Position numbers and translations under genes: made by a program
Notes under the pieces: model-generated
What the model saw: only the letters and a program-made list of their open reading frames with translations
Told to the model about the DNA's origin: nothing
Database searches by the model: none
Source of the DNA: DASPMP01 sp035758925
Lineage (GTDB): Bacteria; Gemmatimonadota; Gemmatimonadetes; Gemmatimonadales; Gemmatimonadaceae
Assembly: GCA_035758925.1 (NCBI GenBank)
Contig: DASTVV010000112.1
Span: forward strand, 1 to 12,655
Length of the DNA: 12,655 bases
Direction: 5' to 3'
Shown: positions 1 to 7,010 of the stretch, in pieces
Position numbering within the stretch: the stretch's first letter is position 1
How the letters are laid out: every line of letters begins with the position of its first letter

Positions 1-2
1 GG

Positions 3-899
3 ACGTCAGTTCCTCCTCCGGAAATGGATTCCGGGGCCTACGCCCGAATGACGCCAGTCGAGCGCCGCGGCGCGTGGACACGACGCGGGATCGAGCTGGC
101 CAACCAGGCGCTGCGCGCGGGCGCGAACGCGGAGGAAGCCCTTGCGCTGCGTGGCGAAGCGCGGGTGAGGCTGCTGGAAGACGGCGCCGCGGACCGCGAT
201 ACACTCGCGTCGCTGGCCGAGCTGGATCTGCGTCGCGCGCTCGAGATACGACCCGACCTGGCCGCTGCGTGGATGTACCTCGCGCAATTGCTGCGTCAGC
301 AGGGTCGCTTCGCCGACGCTGCTGATGCGGCCGGCCGCGCGATCGAGGCGGATGCCTACTACGAAGTGCGACCTGTCATGGCGATCGGATTCATGACATC
401 GTTGCACGCCGGACGGTTCGACGACGCGCGCCGCTGGTGTCGCATGGGCCTGGAGCATTATGCCGGAGACCCGCGCTTCACCGAATGCGAACTGACCTCA
501 CTCGGGTGGACTGCGAGGTCGCGGGATGCGGTGCTCCGCGCGCGGAGCCTGATGCAGACCATCGAACGACGCGACACGCTTCACCTGCTGTCGCCGACCT
601 GGAAGTACCGCCGCCTGATGGTCGCGGCGATCATGGCGCGAGCGGGGATGCGAGACAGCGCTCAGGCCGTGCTGTCCGAGATCGAGAGCCACGAACAGGC
701 AAACGCCTCGGCCCGCGGCAACTACATGACGGAGGCGTACGTCCGGCTGCTGCTCGGTCAGCGTGACGCCGCGATCGACCGCCTGTCCACGTATCTGCGC
801 TCGACACCACAAGCGCGACCCCAGGTCGCGAAGCATCCCTGGTTCGGCGAGCTCGCCGACGACGCGAGATTTCAGGCGCTGGTGCGGCCGGCGAAGTAG
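3..899 (+). CDS. TPR-repeat protein, C-terminal part (5' end outside window)
   Basis: The frame is open from the left edge, with no stop before the first ATG at 24, and reads TSVPPPE into that ATG. There is no Shine-Dalgarno site before 24, so I think the gene starts upstream and only its C-terminal ~298 residues are here. The visible part is all alpha-helical tetratricopeptide-like repeats: helix pairs such as AWMYLAQLLRQQGRFADAADA, GRFDDARRWCRMGLEHY and YVRLLLGQRDAAIDRLSTYL, ending in HPWFGEL...DARFQALV. That ending (predicted weight on 'HPxF..L..DpRF..L') is familiar from C-termini of TPR-bearing serine/threonine kinases and signalling proteins in Acidobacteriota and Gemmatimonadota, but no catalytic domain is in view. 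The role would be protein-protein interaction. If ATG 24 were the true start the protein would be 291 aa without a signal peptide. Family call is firm; full architecture is unknown. Confidence 0.8.
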   Translation, partial: TSVPPPEMDSGAYARMTPVERRGAWTRRGIELANQALRAGANAEEALALRGEARVRLLEDGAADRDTLASLAELDLRRALEIRPDLAAAWMYLAQLLRQQGRFADAADAAGRAIEADAYYEVRPVMAIGFMTSLHAGRFDDARRWCRMGLEHYAGDPRFTECELTSLGWTARSRDAVLRARSLMQTIERRDTLHLLSPTWKYRRLMVAAIMARAGMRDSAQAVLSEIESHEQANASARGNYMTEAYVRLLLGQRDAAIDRLSTYLRSTPQARPQVAKHPWFGELADDARFQALVRPAK

Positions 900-911
900 T
901 CCGCCGGCCGC
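884..911. terminator. GC-rich hairpin between convergent genes
   Basis: A perfect 10-bp inverted repeat, GCGGCCGGCG (884-893) and CGCCGGCCGC (902-911), leaves an 8-nt loop. The loop contains the TAG stop of the TPR gene (897-899). It sits between two convergent genes (stops at 899 and 924), where a bidirectional terminator is expected. No U-tract follows on either strand, so it may stall polymerase or protect 3' ends rather than act as a classic intrinsic terminator. Confidence 0.45.
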
Positions 912-923
912 GACGTCCGCTCG

Positions 924-1340
924 TCAGCGCGTTGCGGCCGGTGTGCTGTGCGTCCGGATGTACACGCGAAGCGCCTCGGCCTTCTTCGCGTTCGTCGCCC
1001 GGTAGTGGCGCAACAGGAAATTCTCCATGGCCGCCCTCGAGAGAAAGACCGCGTCGGCGTTCGGCGGCAGAATGGTCTTGTACTCCTTGCCCTGTTTGTC
1101 GGTCACCGAGATGTAGGCTTCCTTGATGAAGTCCGCTCCCCTCGACGCGAAACGCGCCATGGAATCGGGACAGTGGTAGTCCGACGGGTCTGTGTGATAG
1201 CAGATGCCGTGGATAATCGCCACGTCCTGCCGCTGTACAGCGACGGTCCGAGCCAATGCGATTCGGTAGCCGAAGACCGCGGTGATGACCAGCCCACCAA
1301 CGATCGCGACGACGCGATACATCCTGGTACGGAAAGGCAT
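924..1340 (-). CDS. Small membrane-anchored protein of unknown function
   Basis: 138 aa, not recognised. I place the start at 1340 because GGAGG lies 5 nt before this ATG; the frame could open as far as 1427, but that extension is Arg-rich and lacks a ribosome site. Residues ~8-29 (VVAIVGGLVITAVFGYRIALA) form one hydrophobic segment after basic residues, so the protein is probably anchored with its C-terminal domain outside the cytoplasm. The soluble part has two close cysteines (ICYHTDPSDYHCPDS), a segment resembling ISVTDKQGKEYKTILPPNADAVF, and a basic C-terminus. The cysteines could form a disulfide if periplasmic. It is transcribed in the same direction as the OsmC gene, 95 bp downstream of its extended stop. 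A hairpin-like inverted repeat lies in between, so it may have its own promoter. Function is unknown. Confidence 0.75.
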   Translation of the reverse strand: MPFRTRMYRVVAIVGGLVITAVFGYRIALARTVAVQRQDVAIIHGICYHTDPSDYHCPDSMARFASRGADFIKEAYISVTDKQGKEYKTILPPNADAVFLSRAAMENFLLRHYRATNAKKAEALRVYIRTHSTPAATR

Positions 1341-1395
1341 GGTGCCTCCGGGGGGGGAGAAGAGGTACGGCGAACATAGGTTTTTCCGAATGCGC

Positions 1396-1435
1396 GCGCC
1401 AGGAAACCTCTCCCGTTCGGAAACCACTCTGGCGC
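1396..1435 (-). terminator. Inverted repeat directly after the extended OsmC stop
   Basis: Perfect 7-bp arms, CTGGCGC (1429-1435) and GCGCCAG (1396-1402), flank a 26-nt loop. On the minus strand the first arm begins on the base after the second TGA (1438-1436). Inside the loop a smaller TTCC/GGGA pairing is possible. No U-tract follows. Its position fits a gene ending at 1436 rather than at 1502. Confidence 0.3.
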
Positions 1436-1885
1436 TCAGTCCGCGACAGCCACGTCCACCTTCACGTCCGCGACCGCGACCGCGATCGTGCCGTACAGCG
1501 GTCAGCGCCGCTTGAAGCCTTCCACCAGCTGAGCGGCGGTCGCGGCGTCGGTCCCGGTCACGACGAAATCGAGGCGCAGTGAGTTGAGCACGGTGACATC
1601 AGTCCGCGATTGCTTGCCACGATCGAGCATCCCGTGCACGTGCAGCCGCACGGACCCAATGGACTTCCCCTGCTCTTTCGCGATCACGTGCACCAGCTCC
1701 ACTCCGCACGCCGCGACTCCGGTCAGGAACGCCTCTGGCGGCGTCAGCTCTTCGCCGGGACAGCCGTTCTGCACCGGGCCGTCCACGATGAAATGATGAT
1801 CCCGGGCACTGCAGAGCACCCGGCCGAAAATGTCGGTCGATCGAGCACTGACGTCGTATTCCCTGATGAGTAGCGGTGCAGTCAT
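1436..1885 (-). CDS. OsmC-family peroxiredoxin, candidate selenoprotein (in-frame TGA at the second redox Cys)
   Basis: OsmC/Ohr proteins reduce organic hydroperoxides with two redox cysteines at the dimer interface. Residues 1-127 show the fold: an N-terminal beta region and the signature TPPEAFLTGVAACGVELVHV, with the first redox cysteine at C60. The frame then meets TGA at 1504-1502 and continues as UPLYGTIAVAVAD... for 21 codons to TGA 1438-1436. The family motif at this place is CP-[VLY]-[SY], and C60-U128 spacing (68) is close to about 64-66 in Ohr and OsmC. With readthrough the protein is 149 aa; stopping at 1502 gives 127 aa lacking the second redox residue and last strand. Twenty of the 21 extension codons end in G or C. 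The start at 1885 has AGGA 8 nt upstream, overlapping the M28 stop, so the two genes are probably cotranscribed. UGA is a normal stop in neighbouring genes. Alternatives: a real nonsense change from TGC/TGT, or a base-call error. Confidence 0.85.
1471..1504 (-). promoter_or_regulatory. Candidate selenocysteine insertion site: UGA codon plus SECIS-like hairpin
   Basis: The UGA is at 1504-1502. Minus-strand positions 1488-1471 fold as CGAUCGC-GGUC-GCGGUCG: seven continuous pairs (one U-G) with a four-base GGUC loop at 1481-1478. The loop G residues are 21 and 22 nt after the UGA. From family knowledge, bacterial SECIS hairpins begin just after UGA, carry a conserved G (often GU) at the loop, and place it about 16-37 nt downstream; E. 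coli fdhF has GGUCU about 19-20 nt away. The stem overlaps a GCGGTC repeat that encodes Val-Ala repeats, so chance folding in GC-rich DNA must be considered. Confidence 0.55.
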
Positions 1886-1895
1886 CGGCGCGTCC

Positions 1896-3293
1896 TTATT
1901 GCCGCGCTCGGGGCAGCGTGCCGTCCATGTTCGCCACGGTGTTGGCCACCACGGCAAGCACGGCGACGCACCGGGCGACGTCTGCCGGGTCGAGCTTGTC
2001 GAGCGTGTCGGCATCGGTGTGATGATACCAGAAGTAGCGCGACTGATCCGTGTCGATCGTGATCGCGGGAACGCCGAGGGCGAACAGCGGCGAGATGTCG
2101 GCCTCGGGTCCGCCGCGGCCCGCGCTGTCCACGCCGATTGGCGCCAGCAGCGATGCGATCTTTTGCGCGACCGCCAACCCACCCTCACCGCCACCGAATC
2201 GGATCGCGCGTGGCCTGAAGACCCCATTGTCGGACTCCATCGCCAGGACGTGCTTGTCCACCTCGGCGCGATGCGCGTCGCGATATGCGTTGCCGCCCGC
2301 CAGGCCGATCTCCTCGTTGGTCCAGAGTACCACCCGAACGGTGCGCTTCGGCCGCACGCCGAGCTGCTTGATGAGACGCAAGGCCTCCCACGCGGCCACG
2401 CTGCCGCCGCCATCGTCCACCGCGCCCTGGCCGACGTCCCACGAATCGATGTGGCCTCCCATGACGATCACTTCCTCAGGTCGTTCGGAGCCACGGATTT
2501 CGGCAACCACGTTGTGCGAGCGCGCTGGCATCAGTGTGCGCGCGCCCATCTTCAGCCGCACCTCGACTCGCTCGCCGCGATCCTGCATCCGCTGCAGCAT
2601 CTCGGCGTCTTCCACGGAGATGGCCGCCGCGGGAATCCGCCGCAGGCGTCCGGTGGTGTCGTACGGCGCCATGCCGCCAGTATGCGGCGTGCGCAACGAC
2701 CGCGGCGTCACCGATCGCACCAGCGTGGCAACGGCGCCGACAGCCGACGCGGAGTCAGCACCGACGGCGCGATACACCACTGCTCGCCCATACGCCGTGA
2801 ACGGTGCGATCGTCGTGTCGAACGGCACGTTGTAGACGATGATTCGCCCCCGTGCCTCGGACGCACGCGCCCGCAGCTCCGCGAAGCTCCTCACGACCAG
2901 CACGGGAGCGCGGACGCCTTCCGCGGCCGTACCCACGCTGCGGCCCAGCCCAAGCATGTGGAGTTTCGCCTGGCGCGGGCTCACCAGCTCCGCCGACTCT
3001 TCACCGCGCACCCAGTGCGTGACCGTTACGGGCTCCGTGTGAACGTTCTCGAGCCCGTCCTTCTTCATCTCGTCGATGATCCAGTCGATGGCGCGCTCGA
3101 GACTCTCCGAGCCGCTCATCCTGTGCCCGAAACCGTCGACCAGTCGCCCAAGCCGCTGATATGCGGCGCTGTCACGCGTGGCGGACTTGATCAGCTCCGT
3201 CGCCGCCGGGCGATGCGGCTCGGCATCGAACTGCTGCGCCGACACCACGAGCGGCGCCGCGCACAACACAGCGATCCATGTGTTCCGTTTCAT
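1896..3293 (-). CDS. Secreted M28-family zinc metallopeptidase (carboxypeptidase Q-like)
   Basis: 465 aa; exopeptidase of the M28 co-catalytic zinc family, acting outside the cytoplasm. I start at 3293 because it gives a clean signal peptide, MKRNTWIAVLCAAPLVVSAQQ; upstream in-frame methionines would bury it. A PA-like insert (about residues 105-200, with RGRIIVYNVPFD) precedes the catalytic part. Zinc and catalytic residues appear in order: His281 in MGGHIDSWDVG, Asp293 in AVDDGGG, catalytic Glu327 and zinc Glu328 in TNEEIGLAG, Asp355 in MESDNG, and the last His at 424-425 in YHHTDADTLDKLDP. Order, spacing and length match plasma glutamate carboxypeptidase/carboxypeptidase Q-type M28 enzymes, so release of amino acids from oligopeptides is likely; exact specificity is not visible. 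Its TAA stop is 10 nt from the OsmC start, so the two probably share a transcript. The TonB receptor gene lies upstream on the same strand, separated by 292 bp with a hairpin. Confidence 0.92.
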   Translation of the reverse strand: MKRNTWIAVLCAAPLVVSAQQFDAEPHRPAATELIKSATRDSAAYQRLGRLVDGFGHRMSGSESLERAIDWIIDEMKKDGLENVHTEPVTVTHWVRGEESAELVSPRQAKLHMLGLGRSVGTAAEGVRAPVLVVRSFAELRARASEARGRIIVYNVPFDTTIAPFTAYGRAVVYRAVGADSASAVGAVATLVRSVTPRSLRTPHTGGMAPYDTTGRLRRIPAAAISVEDAEMLQRMQDRGERVEVRLKMGARTLMPARSHNVVAEIRGSERPEEVIVMGGHIDSWDVGQGAVDDGGGSVAAWEALRLIKQLGVRPKRTVRVVLWTNEEIGLAGGNAYRDAHRAEVDKHVLAMESDNGVFRPRAIRFGGGEGGLAVAQKIASLLAPIGVDSAGRGGPEADISPLFALGVPAITIDTDQSRYFWYHHTDADTLDKLDPADVARCVAVLAVVANTVANMDGTLPRARQ

Positions 3294-3389
3294 GGGCCCG
3301 CAATATGGCGCAGGCATCCAGCGCATGCCATTTTTCGCCTTCGACGCGGGCAGGCACGCGCGCCCTGCGTCTCCTACCACGCCTCACTC

Positions 3390-3491
3390 CCACCGAAACG
3401 CGGAGCCATCGACGTCACCATCGACGTGGTGGATCGCTTCTTCACGGCGTACGATCGGGAGAAGAGCGAGCTTGGGGTTGTGATCAAGTAA
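3390..3491 (+). pseudogene. Possible C-terminal remnant of an unidentified gene
   Basis: In the 292-bp stretch between the M28 and receptor genes, the plus strand reads KRGAIDVTIDVVDRFF then TAYDREKSELGVVIK and TAA at 3489-3491. It looks like ordinary amphipathic protein, and most codons end in G or C. Upstream in the same frame the translation becomes Arg/His/Pro-rich and unprotein-like, and there is no convincing start codon or ribosome site. I read it as a decayed gene end or chance coding-like sequence; no function can be assigned. Confidence 0.22.
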
Positions 3492-3518
3492 CGCACCTGC
3501 GGAAATAGGAAGCGGGAA

Positions 3519-3562
3519 TGGGAATGGGCGCATGGCCGAATCTTTCGTGGCGCCCATTCCCA
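3519..3562. terminator. Inverted repeat downstream of the TonB receptor gene
   Basis: Perfect 13-bp arms, TGGGAATGGGCGC (3519-3531) and GCGCCCATTCCCA (3550-3562), flank an 18-nt loop; imperfect pairing extends further on both sides through the GGGAAT/ATTCCC repeats. It starts about 24 nt after the receptor stop codon on the minus strand. A weak pyrimidine stretch (CTTCCTATTTCC) follows. It probably ends the sigma-system transcript before the M28 gene. Confidence 0.45.
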
Positions 3563-3585
3563 CTTCCCATTCCGCTTTTCGAACT

Positions 3586-6054
3586 CTAGAACCGCGCTTT
3601 GAGGCCGAGCGAAATCGTCCGGCCCGGAACGATCGTGACCGTGTCGGGCTCGCCCACCTGATAGTTGAGGAGGTTGTCGCCCGTGGCAGAAATGCTGACG
3701 CCGCGCCAGACGTCGTAGCTGGCCGACGCACGCAGTCGCGTGGCTCCGTGGTACGTCGCCCAGAATGTCCTCAGCTTGCTGCCCGACAGGGCCGAGCCGT
3801 CGCCGCCCGACGCCAGCCATGCCTCCGCCACGGCAAGGCGGTCGTAGTTCACCCAATCCGTGGCGCGCGAAATGGTCGAGGACAGCTGCAGGCCACGGTG
3901 TGCGTAGCCGATCGTGCCACTCAGGGTCTTGGCCGGCACCGCCAGCATCCGATCGCCGGGACGGAGATCGCCGGAGTATCCTGGCGCCACACGCTGCACG
4001 CGACTGTCCACCAGTGTCGCGGCCGCACCCAGCGAGAACGCACCGAGCGCGGCAGACGCTTGTGCTTCCCAGCCGCGATTCGTGATCTCGCCGACGTTCT
4101 GCAGCTGGAACCAGTACCTCGGTGTGCTGCTGTCTCCACCGCCAGGACCACTGTTGCTGCTGCCGCCCCCGCCTGAGCTCGACTCGCCAAGCGTCACGGC
4201 TTGAATCAAGCCGGAGGCGCGTTGGTCAAAGCGCGTGAGGTGCAGTCCGAAGGTCTTGAACAGGAAGATGTCGGTCCCTGCCTCGACGCCCGATTGTGAT
4301 TCCGGCGCGAGTCCGGGATTGGCCACCGTGCGCCGCGGCTCGCGCGTGATGAGGTGGAGCGTCGACTGTGGCGAGCGAATGCCCCGGCCATATGCGGCAC
4401 GCAGCTTTACCGTCGCGTTGGAGAAATCCTTGACCCAGGCGCTCCCGAGCATTGGGAGCGTCGCCGTCTGCATCGGCGCCGCCAGCTGATCGAGGAGCTC
4501 GAGGCGTAAACCTGCGGTGAGGAAAGCGGAGTTGCGCCAGGCCAGGTCCACCTGCGACGTGACGCCGGAGTTCGTGCTCCAGCCGGTGACGAGGCGCTGA
4601 ACCACGTCATCGCCGCTGTAGTACGAGTCCAGCGACAACTCCTCCAGCGTTCGGCTGCGGAGCACCGACTGTTCCACGGCAACGGTCAGCGTGGACGCCA
4701 GCGCGCCGGGGCCGCCGCGCCGTTGAACGGCGCTCAGACGCAGTGTCCCTCTGGTCGCCGCGCCACGTGCGTCACGCAATGCGGTGTCGACGACGGACGG
4801 GATCGGTGTCTGCTCGTTGGAGACATTCGACAATGCGTATCCGTCCACGCCAGCAGTGAACGCGTAGGTCCAGAGATCGTTCGGGACGACCGTCACGGTT
4901 GAGCCCAGCGAGTAGAGCCGCAGCTGCTGCGGTTCCGAGTCTGCTCCCGTTCGGTCGGGCGCCACGGACAGCAGCAATGGACTGGTGGCAACCCCCGCGC
5001 TCTTGGCGTAGTAGCGCGCGCCAGCCGTCAGTGTCGAGCGGGGGCCGATCCGGCGCACATCGCCTATCGCGCGCAACTCACGGCTGTAGGCTTCCGGCGC
5101 GAACTCGCCCGACGTCGCACCTCCGATGCTCAGTCCGGCGGATTGACCGTTCGAGCCCCGCCTGATCGTCAGCGTGTGCTCCTGCATCGGAACGGCGTTG
5201 GGCATGAAGCGGCTGAGCGAGTACCCGCCTTCGCTCCGCAGCGTCGCGTGCGTGCCATCACCCGACGCGCCCTCGTGGCGCGAGATGATGTTCACGACGC
5301 CGCTGATGGCGTCCGAGCCGTACAGCGCGGCGCCCTGCGGCCCGCGAATGACCTCGACGCGCTCCACCAGCTCCGGCGAGATCTGCGTGAGCAGCAGTGG
5401 ATTGGCCACCTCGATGCCGTCGATGTATACCTTCGGAAACGACAGTCCGAAGGACGACGCGCCGCGAATGCTGCCGTAGCGCGCGACCAGCGACGACGGC
5501 GACTGCTCCCAGATCCACACACCCGGCACGGATCCGTCGAGCACACTGGAGAGCCGCGATTCGTCGCGGCGTTCGGCATCGCGACCGCGGACGACATCGA
5601 GCGCGATGGGCATCGGCCGCTCCGACGCGCCCACGACGCTTCCCGTCACGATGACCCGGTCGAGGACGGCGACGCCCCGCGCGGCCGTATCGCGTGGCGT
5701 GGATTCGCGCGGTGTGAGCACGACGTGGTCGCTGCCGACTTCCACGGGCTGCACCGGAAACCCCTGGAGCAGGTCGGCGAGCACGTCGGCGACGGTGGCC
5801 GCTTCGCGCGCCAGCGAGACACGGCGATCGAGCGGCAGGCTCTCGCCGCTGTACGAGATCCGGATCCCTGCGAGAATCGCGACACGGTCGAGGGCGTCGC
5901 GCAGCGGGACGTCACGCAGCTGAATCGTGATGCGGCGAGCGAGTGCCTCGCCCGGCGCTCCAACGGCACCGGACGGGCCGGGCGTGGACGGCTGTGCCTC
6001 CGCGGTCATCAGCGGGAGGCAAAGCAGCGCGAGCCACAGCGCTGCCCGCGTCAT
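3586..6054 (-). CDS. TonB-dependent outer-membrane receptor with N-terminal STN domain
   Basis: 822 aa. The start at 6054 gives a signal peptide (MTRAALWLALLCLPLMTAEAQ) and an ATGA overlap with the fecR-like stop, implying translational coupling. Domains in order: STN (secretin/TonB N-terminus) at ~37-114 (RRITIQLRDVPLRDALDRVA ... DHVVLTPRE); plug at ~129-260, opening with DRVIVTGS and containing VYIDGIEV, ERVEVIRGPQGAALYGSDAI and GVVNIIS; then a 22-strand-type beta-barrel to the C-terminal LGLKARF, whose terminal Phe is the outer-membrane assembly signal. The STN domain marks a transducer of the FecA class: ligand binding outside is passed through STN to the FecR-type anti-sigma and the ECF sigma. 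A Gly/Ser-rich run at ~625-642 should lie in a surface loop. Ligand is not readable: no iron genes are nearby, and the next gene is a secreted peptidase, so peptides, siderophores or plant oligomers are all possible. Confidence 0.93.
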   Translation of the reverse strand: MTRAALWLALLCLPLMTAEAQPSTPGPSGAVGAPGEALARRITIQLRDVPLRDALDRVAILAGIRISYSGESLPLDRRVSLAREAATVADVLADLLQGFPVQPVEVGSDHVVLTPRESTPRDTAARGVAVLDRVIVTGSVVGASERPMPIALDVVRGRDAERRDESRLSSVLDGSVPGVWIWEQSPSSLVARYGSIRGASSFGLSFPKVYIDGIEVANPLLLTQISPELVERVEVIRGPQGAALYGSDAISGVVNIISRHEGASGDGTHATLRSEGGYSLSRFMPNAVPMQEHTLTIRRGSNGQSAGLSIGGATSGEFAPEAYSRELRAIGDVRRIGPRSTLTAGARYYAKSAGVATSPLLLSVAPDRTGADSEPQQLRLYSLGSTVTVVPNDLWTYAFTAGVDGYALSNVSNEQTPIPSVVDTALRDARGAATRGTLRLSAVQRRGGPGALASTLTVAVEQSVLRSRTLEELSLDSYYSGDDVVQRLVTGWSTNSGVTSQVDLAWRNSAFLTAGLRLELLDQLAAPMQTATLPMLGSAWVKDFSNATVKLRAAYGRGIRSPQSTLHLITREPRRTVANPGLAPESQSGVEAGTDIFLFKTFGLHLTRFDQRASGLIQAVTLGESSSGGGGSSNSGPGGGDSSTPRYWFQLQNVGEITNRGWEAQASAALGAFSLGAAATLVDSRVQRVAPGYSGDLRPGDRMLAVPAKTLSGTIGYAHRGLQLSSTISRATDWVNYDRLAVAEAWLASGGDGSALSGSKLRTFWATYHGATRLRASASYDVWRGVSISATGDNLLNYQVGEPDTVTIVPGRTISLGLKARF

Positions 6055-7010
6055 CGGCGCGCGGGCGTCCTGATGTAGGCAGTGTCGCCGCGGCGATCCA
6101 CGCTCGCGCCCAACGCAAGAGCAATGACGTCCAGCACGCGATCCGGGGTTTCGTTGGTGAAGGAACCTGTGAAATGCCGCGCAGCCAACGCTGTGTCGCT
6201 CACCCGGAATTCTACGCCATACCAACGCCGGAGGTCCGCGGCCAGCTCGGGCACCGAGGCGTTCCGGAAAACGAGCCGGCCGTGCGTCCAGGCCAGATCG
6301 TCCTCAGTAGCGGCGCCGCGAGAAGCATCCACATGTCCACCGGCCTCGAGCATGCCGACGTCGCCTTTCGTCAGGGTCACCGATTCCCGGCCATGTGTCA
6401 GTTGAACCGCGCCTTCACCCACGACCACGCGGACCGACGCGCCGGGATCGTTATGGACCGTAAACTCGGTGCCGATGTCCTGAATCACCGCGTCACCCGC
6501 GCGAACCGTGAACGGTCTGAGCGCGTCGTGCGTGACGGTAAAGAGGGCCTCGCCGATGCCAAGGTCCGCGTCACGGCCCCGTACGACCAGTTGCGTCGCA
6601 GGGCCCAGGAGAACCGTCGTACCATCGACGAGCCAGATCACCCGACGCTCGCCGACATTCGTCGAGTACGACTGCGTCGCGACCTGTTCGCGCACAACCG
6701 GGGCGCGTCTCGCGAGCATCAATCCGGCAGCCGCGACCGCGACGGCCGCTGCAGCCAGCGGCACGTAGCGGGTCCACAGCCGCGAGGGTGTCTTCTCGGT
6801 TGCGCGCAACCGCGCTTTCACCGTTCGCAGCGCCGCTTCGACATCCACCTGCGGCGTGGAACGCGACGCTTCACGCTCCAGGACCTCCACCAGATGAGCG
6901 TCCGATGGATTCTCATCGAGCCAACGACGTACGACAGCGGCCTCCTCATGGGAGGTCTCACCGGCGAGGAAGCGGCCCAGCGTGTCGGAGTCGAGGGTTG
7001 GTCCGGTCAT
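6051..7010 (-). CDS. FecR-family anti-sigma/sigma-regulator protein
   Basis: 319 aa inner-membrane protein that holds or activates an ECF sigma factor in response to a TonB receptor. The N-terminal cytoplasmic part (~6-45, LGRFLAGETSHEEAAVVRRW) resembles the DUF4880 anti-sigma segment. One transmembrane helix lies at ~82-100 (VPLAAAAVAVAAAGLMLARR). The periplasmic FecR domain spans ~112-207 (NVGERRVIWLVDGTTVLLGP, GEALFTV, FTVRAGDAVIQDIGTEFTV), and a DUF4974/STN-like end at ~243-316 (RLVFRNASVPELAADLRRWY ... ADRVLDVIALALGA-type helix). I chose ATG 7010, with AGGA 8 nt upstream, over an in-frame GTG at 7040. The stop overlaps the receptor start. The divergent sigma gene begins 87 bp away, the usual arrangement of partners. 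Confidence 0.93.
   Translation of the reverse strand: MTGPTLDSDTLGRFLAGETSHEEAAVVRRWLDENPSDAHLVEVLEREASRSTPQVDVEAALRTVKARLRATEKTPSRLWTRYVPLAAAAVAVAAAGLMLARRAPVVREQVATQSYSTNVGERRVIWLVDGTTVLLGPATQLVVRGRDADLGIGEALFTVTHDALRPFTVRAGDAVIQDIGTEFTVHNDPGASVRVVVGEGAVQLTHGRESVTLTKGDVGMLEAGGHVDASRGAATEDDLAWTHGRLVFRNASVPELAADLRRWYGVEFRVSDTALAARHFTGSFTNETPDRVLDVIALALGASVDRRGDTAYIRTPARR

Noticed and set aside
631..1377. Minus-strand frame overlapping the TPR gene and the small membrane protein
   Set aside because: Low-complexity Arg-rich translation in the wrong frame; the TPR repeats and the transmembrane protein explain both halves.
1502..1504. UGA read as an ordinary sense codon through a variant genetic code
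   Set aside because: UGA ends the sigma factor, symporter, aminotransferase, FecR and LTXXQ genes here, so a global reassignment is excluded; site-specific recoding is the option left.
1830..3491. Long open frame on the plus strand (553 codons) opposite the M28 and OsmC genes
   Set aside because: Its translation is Arg/His/Pro-rich and lacks any motif, while the minus strand encodes a motif-complete M28 peptidase. It is a high-GC antisense shadow; only its last ~30 codons look coding-like.
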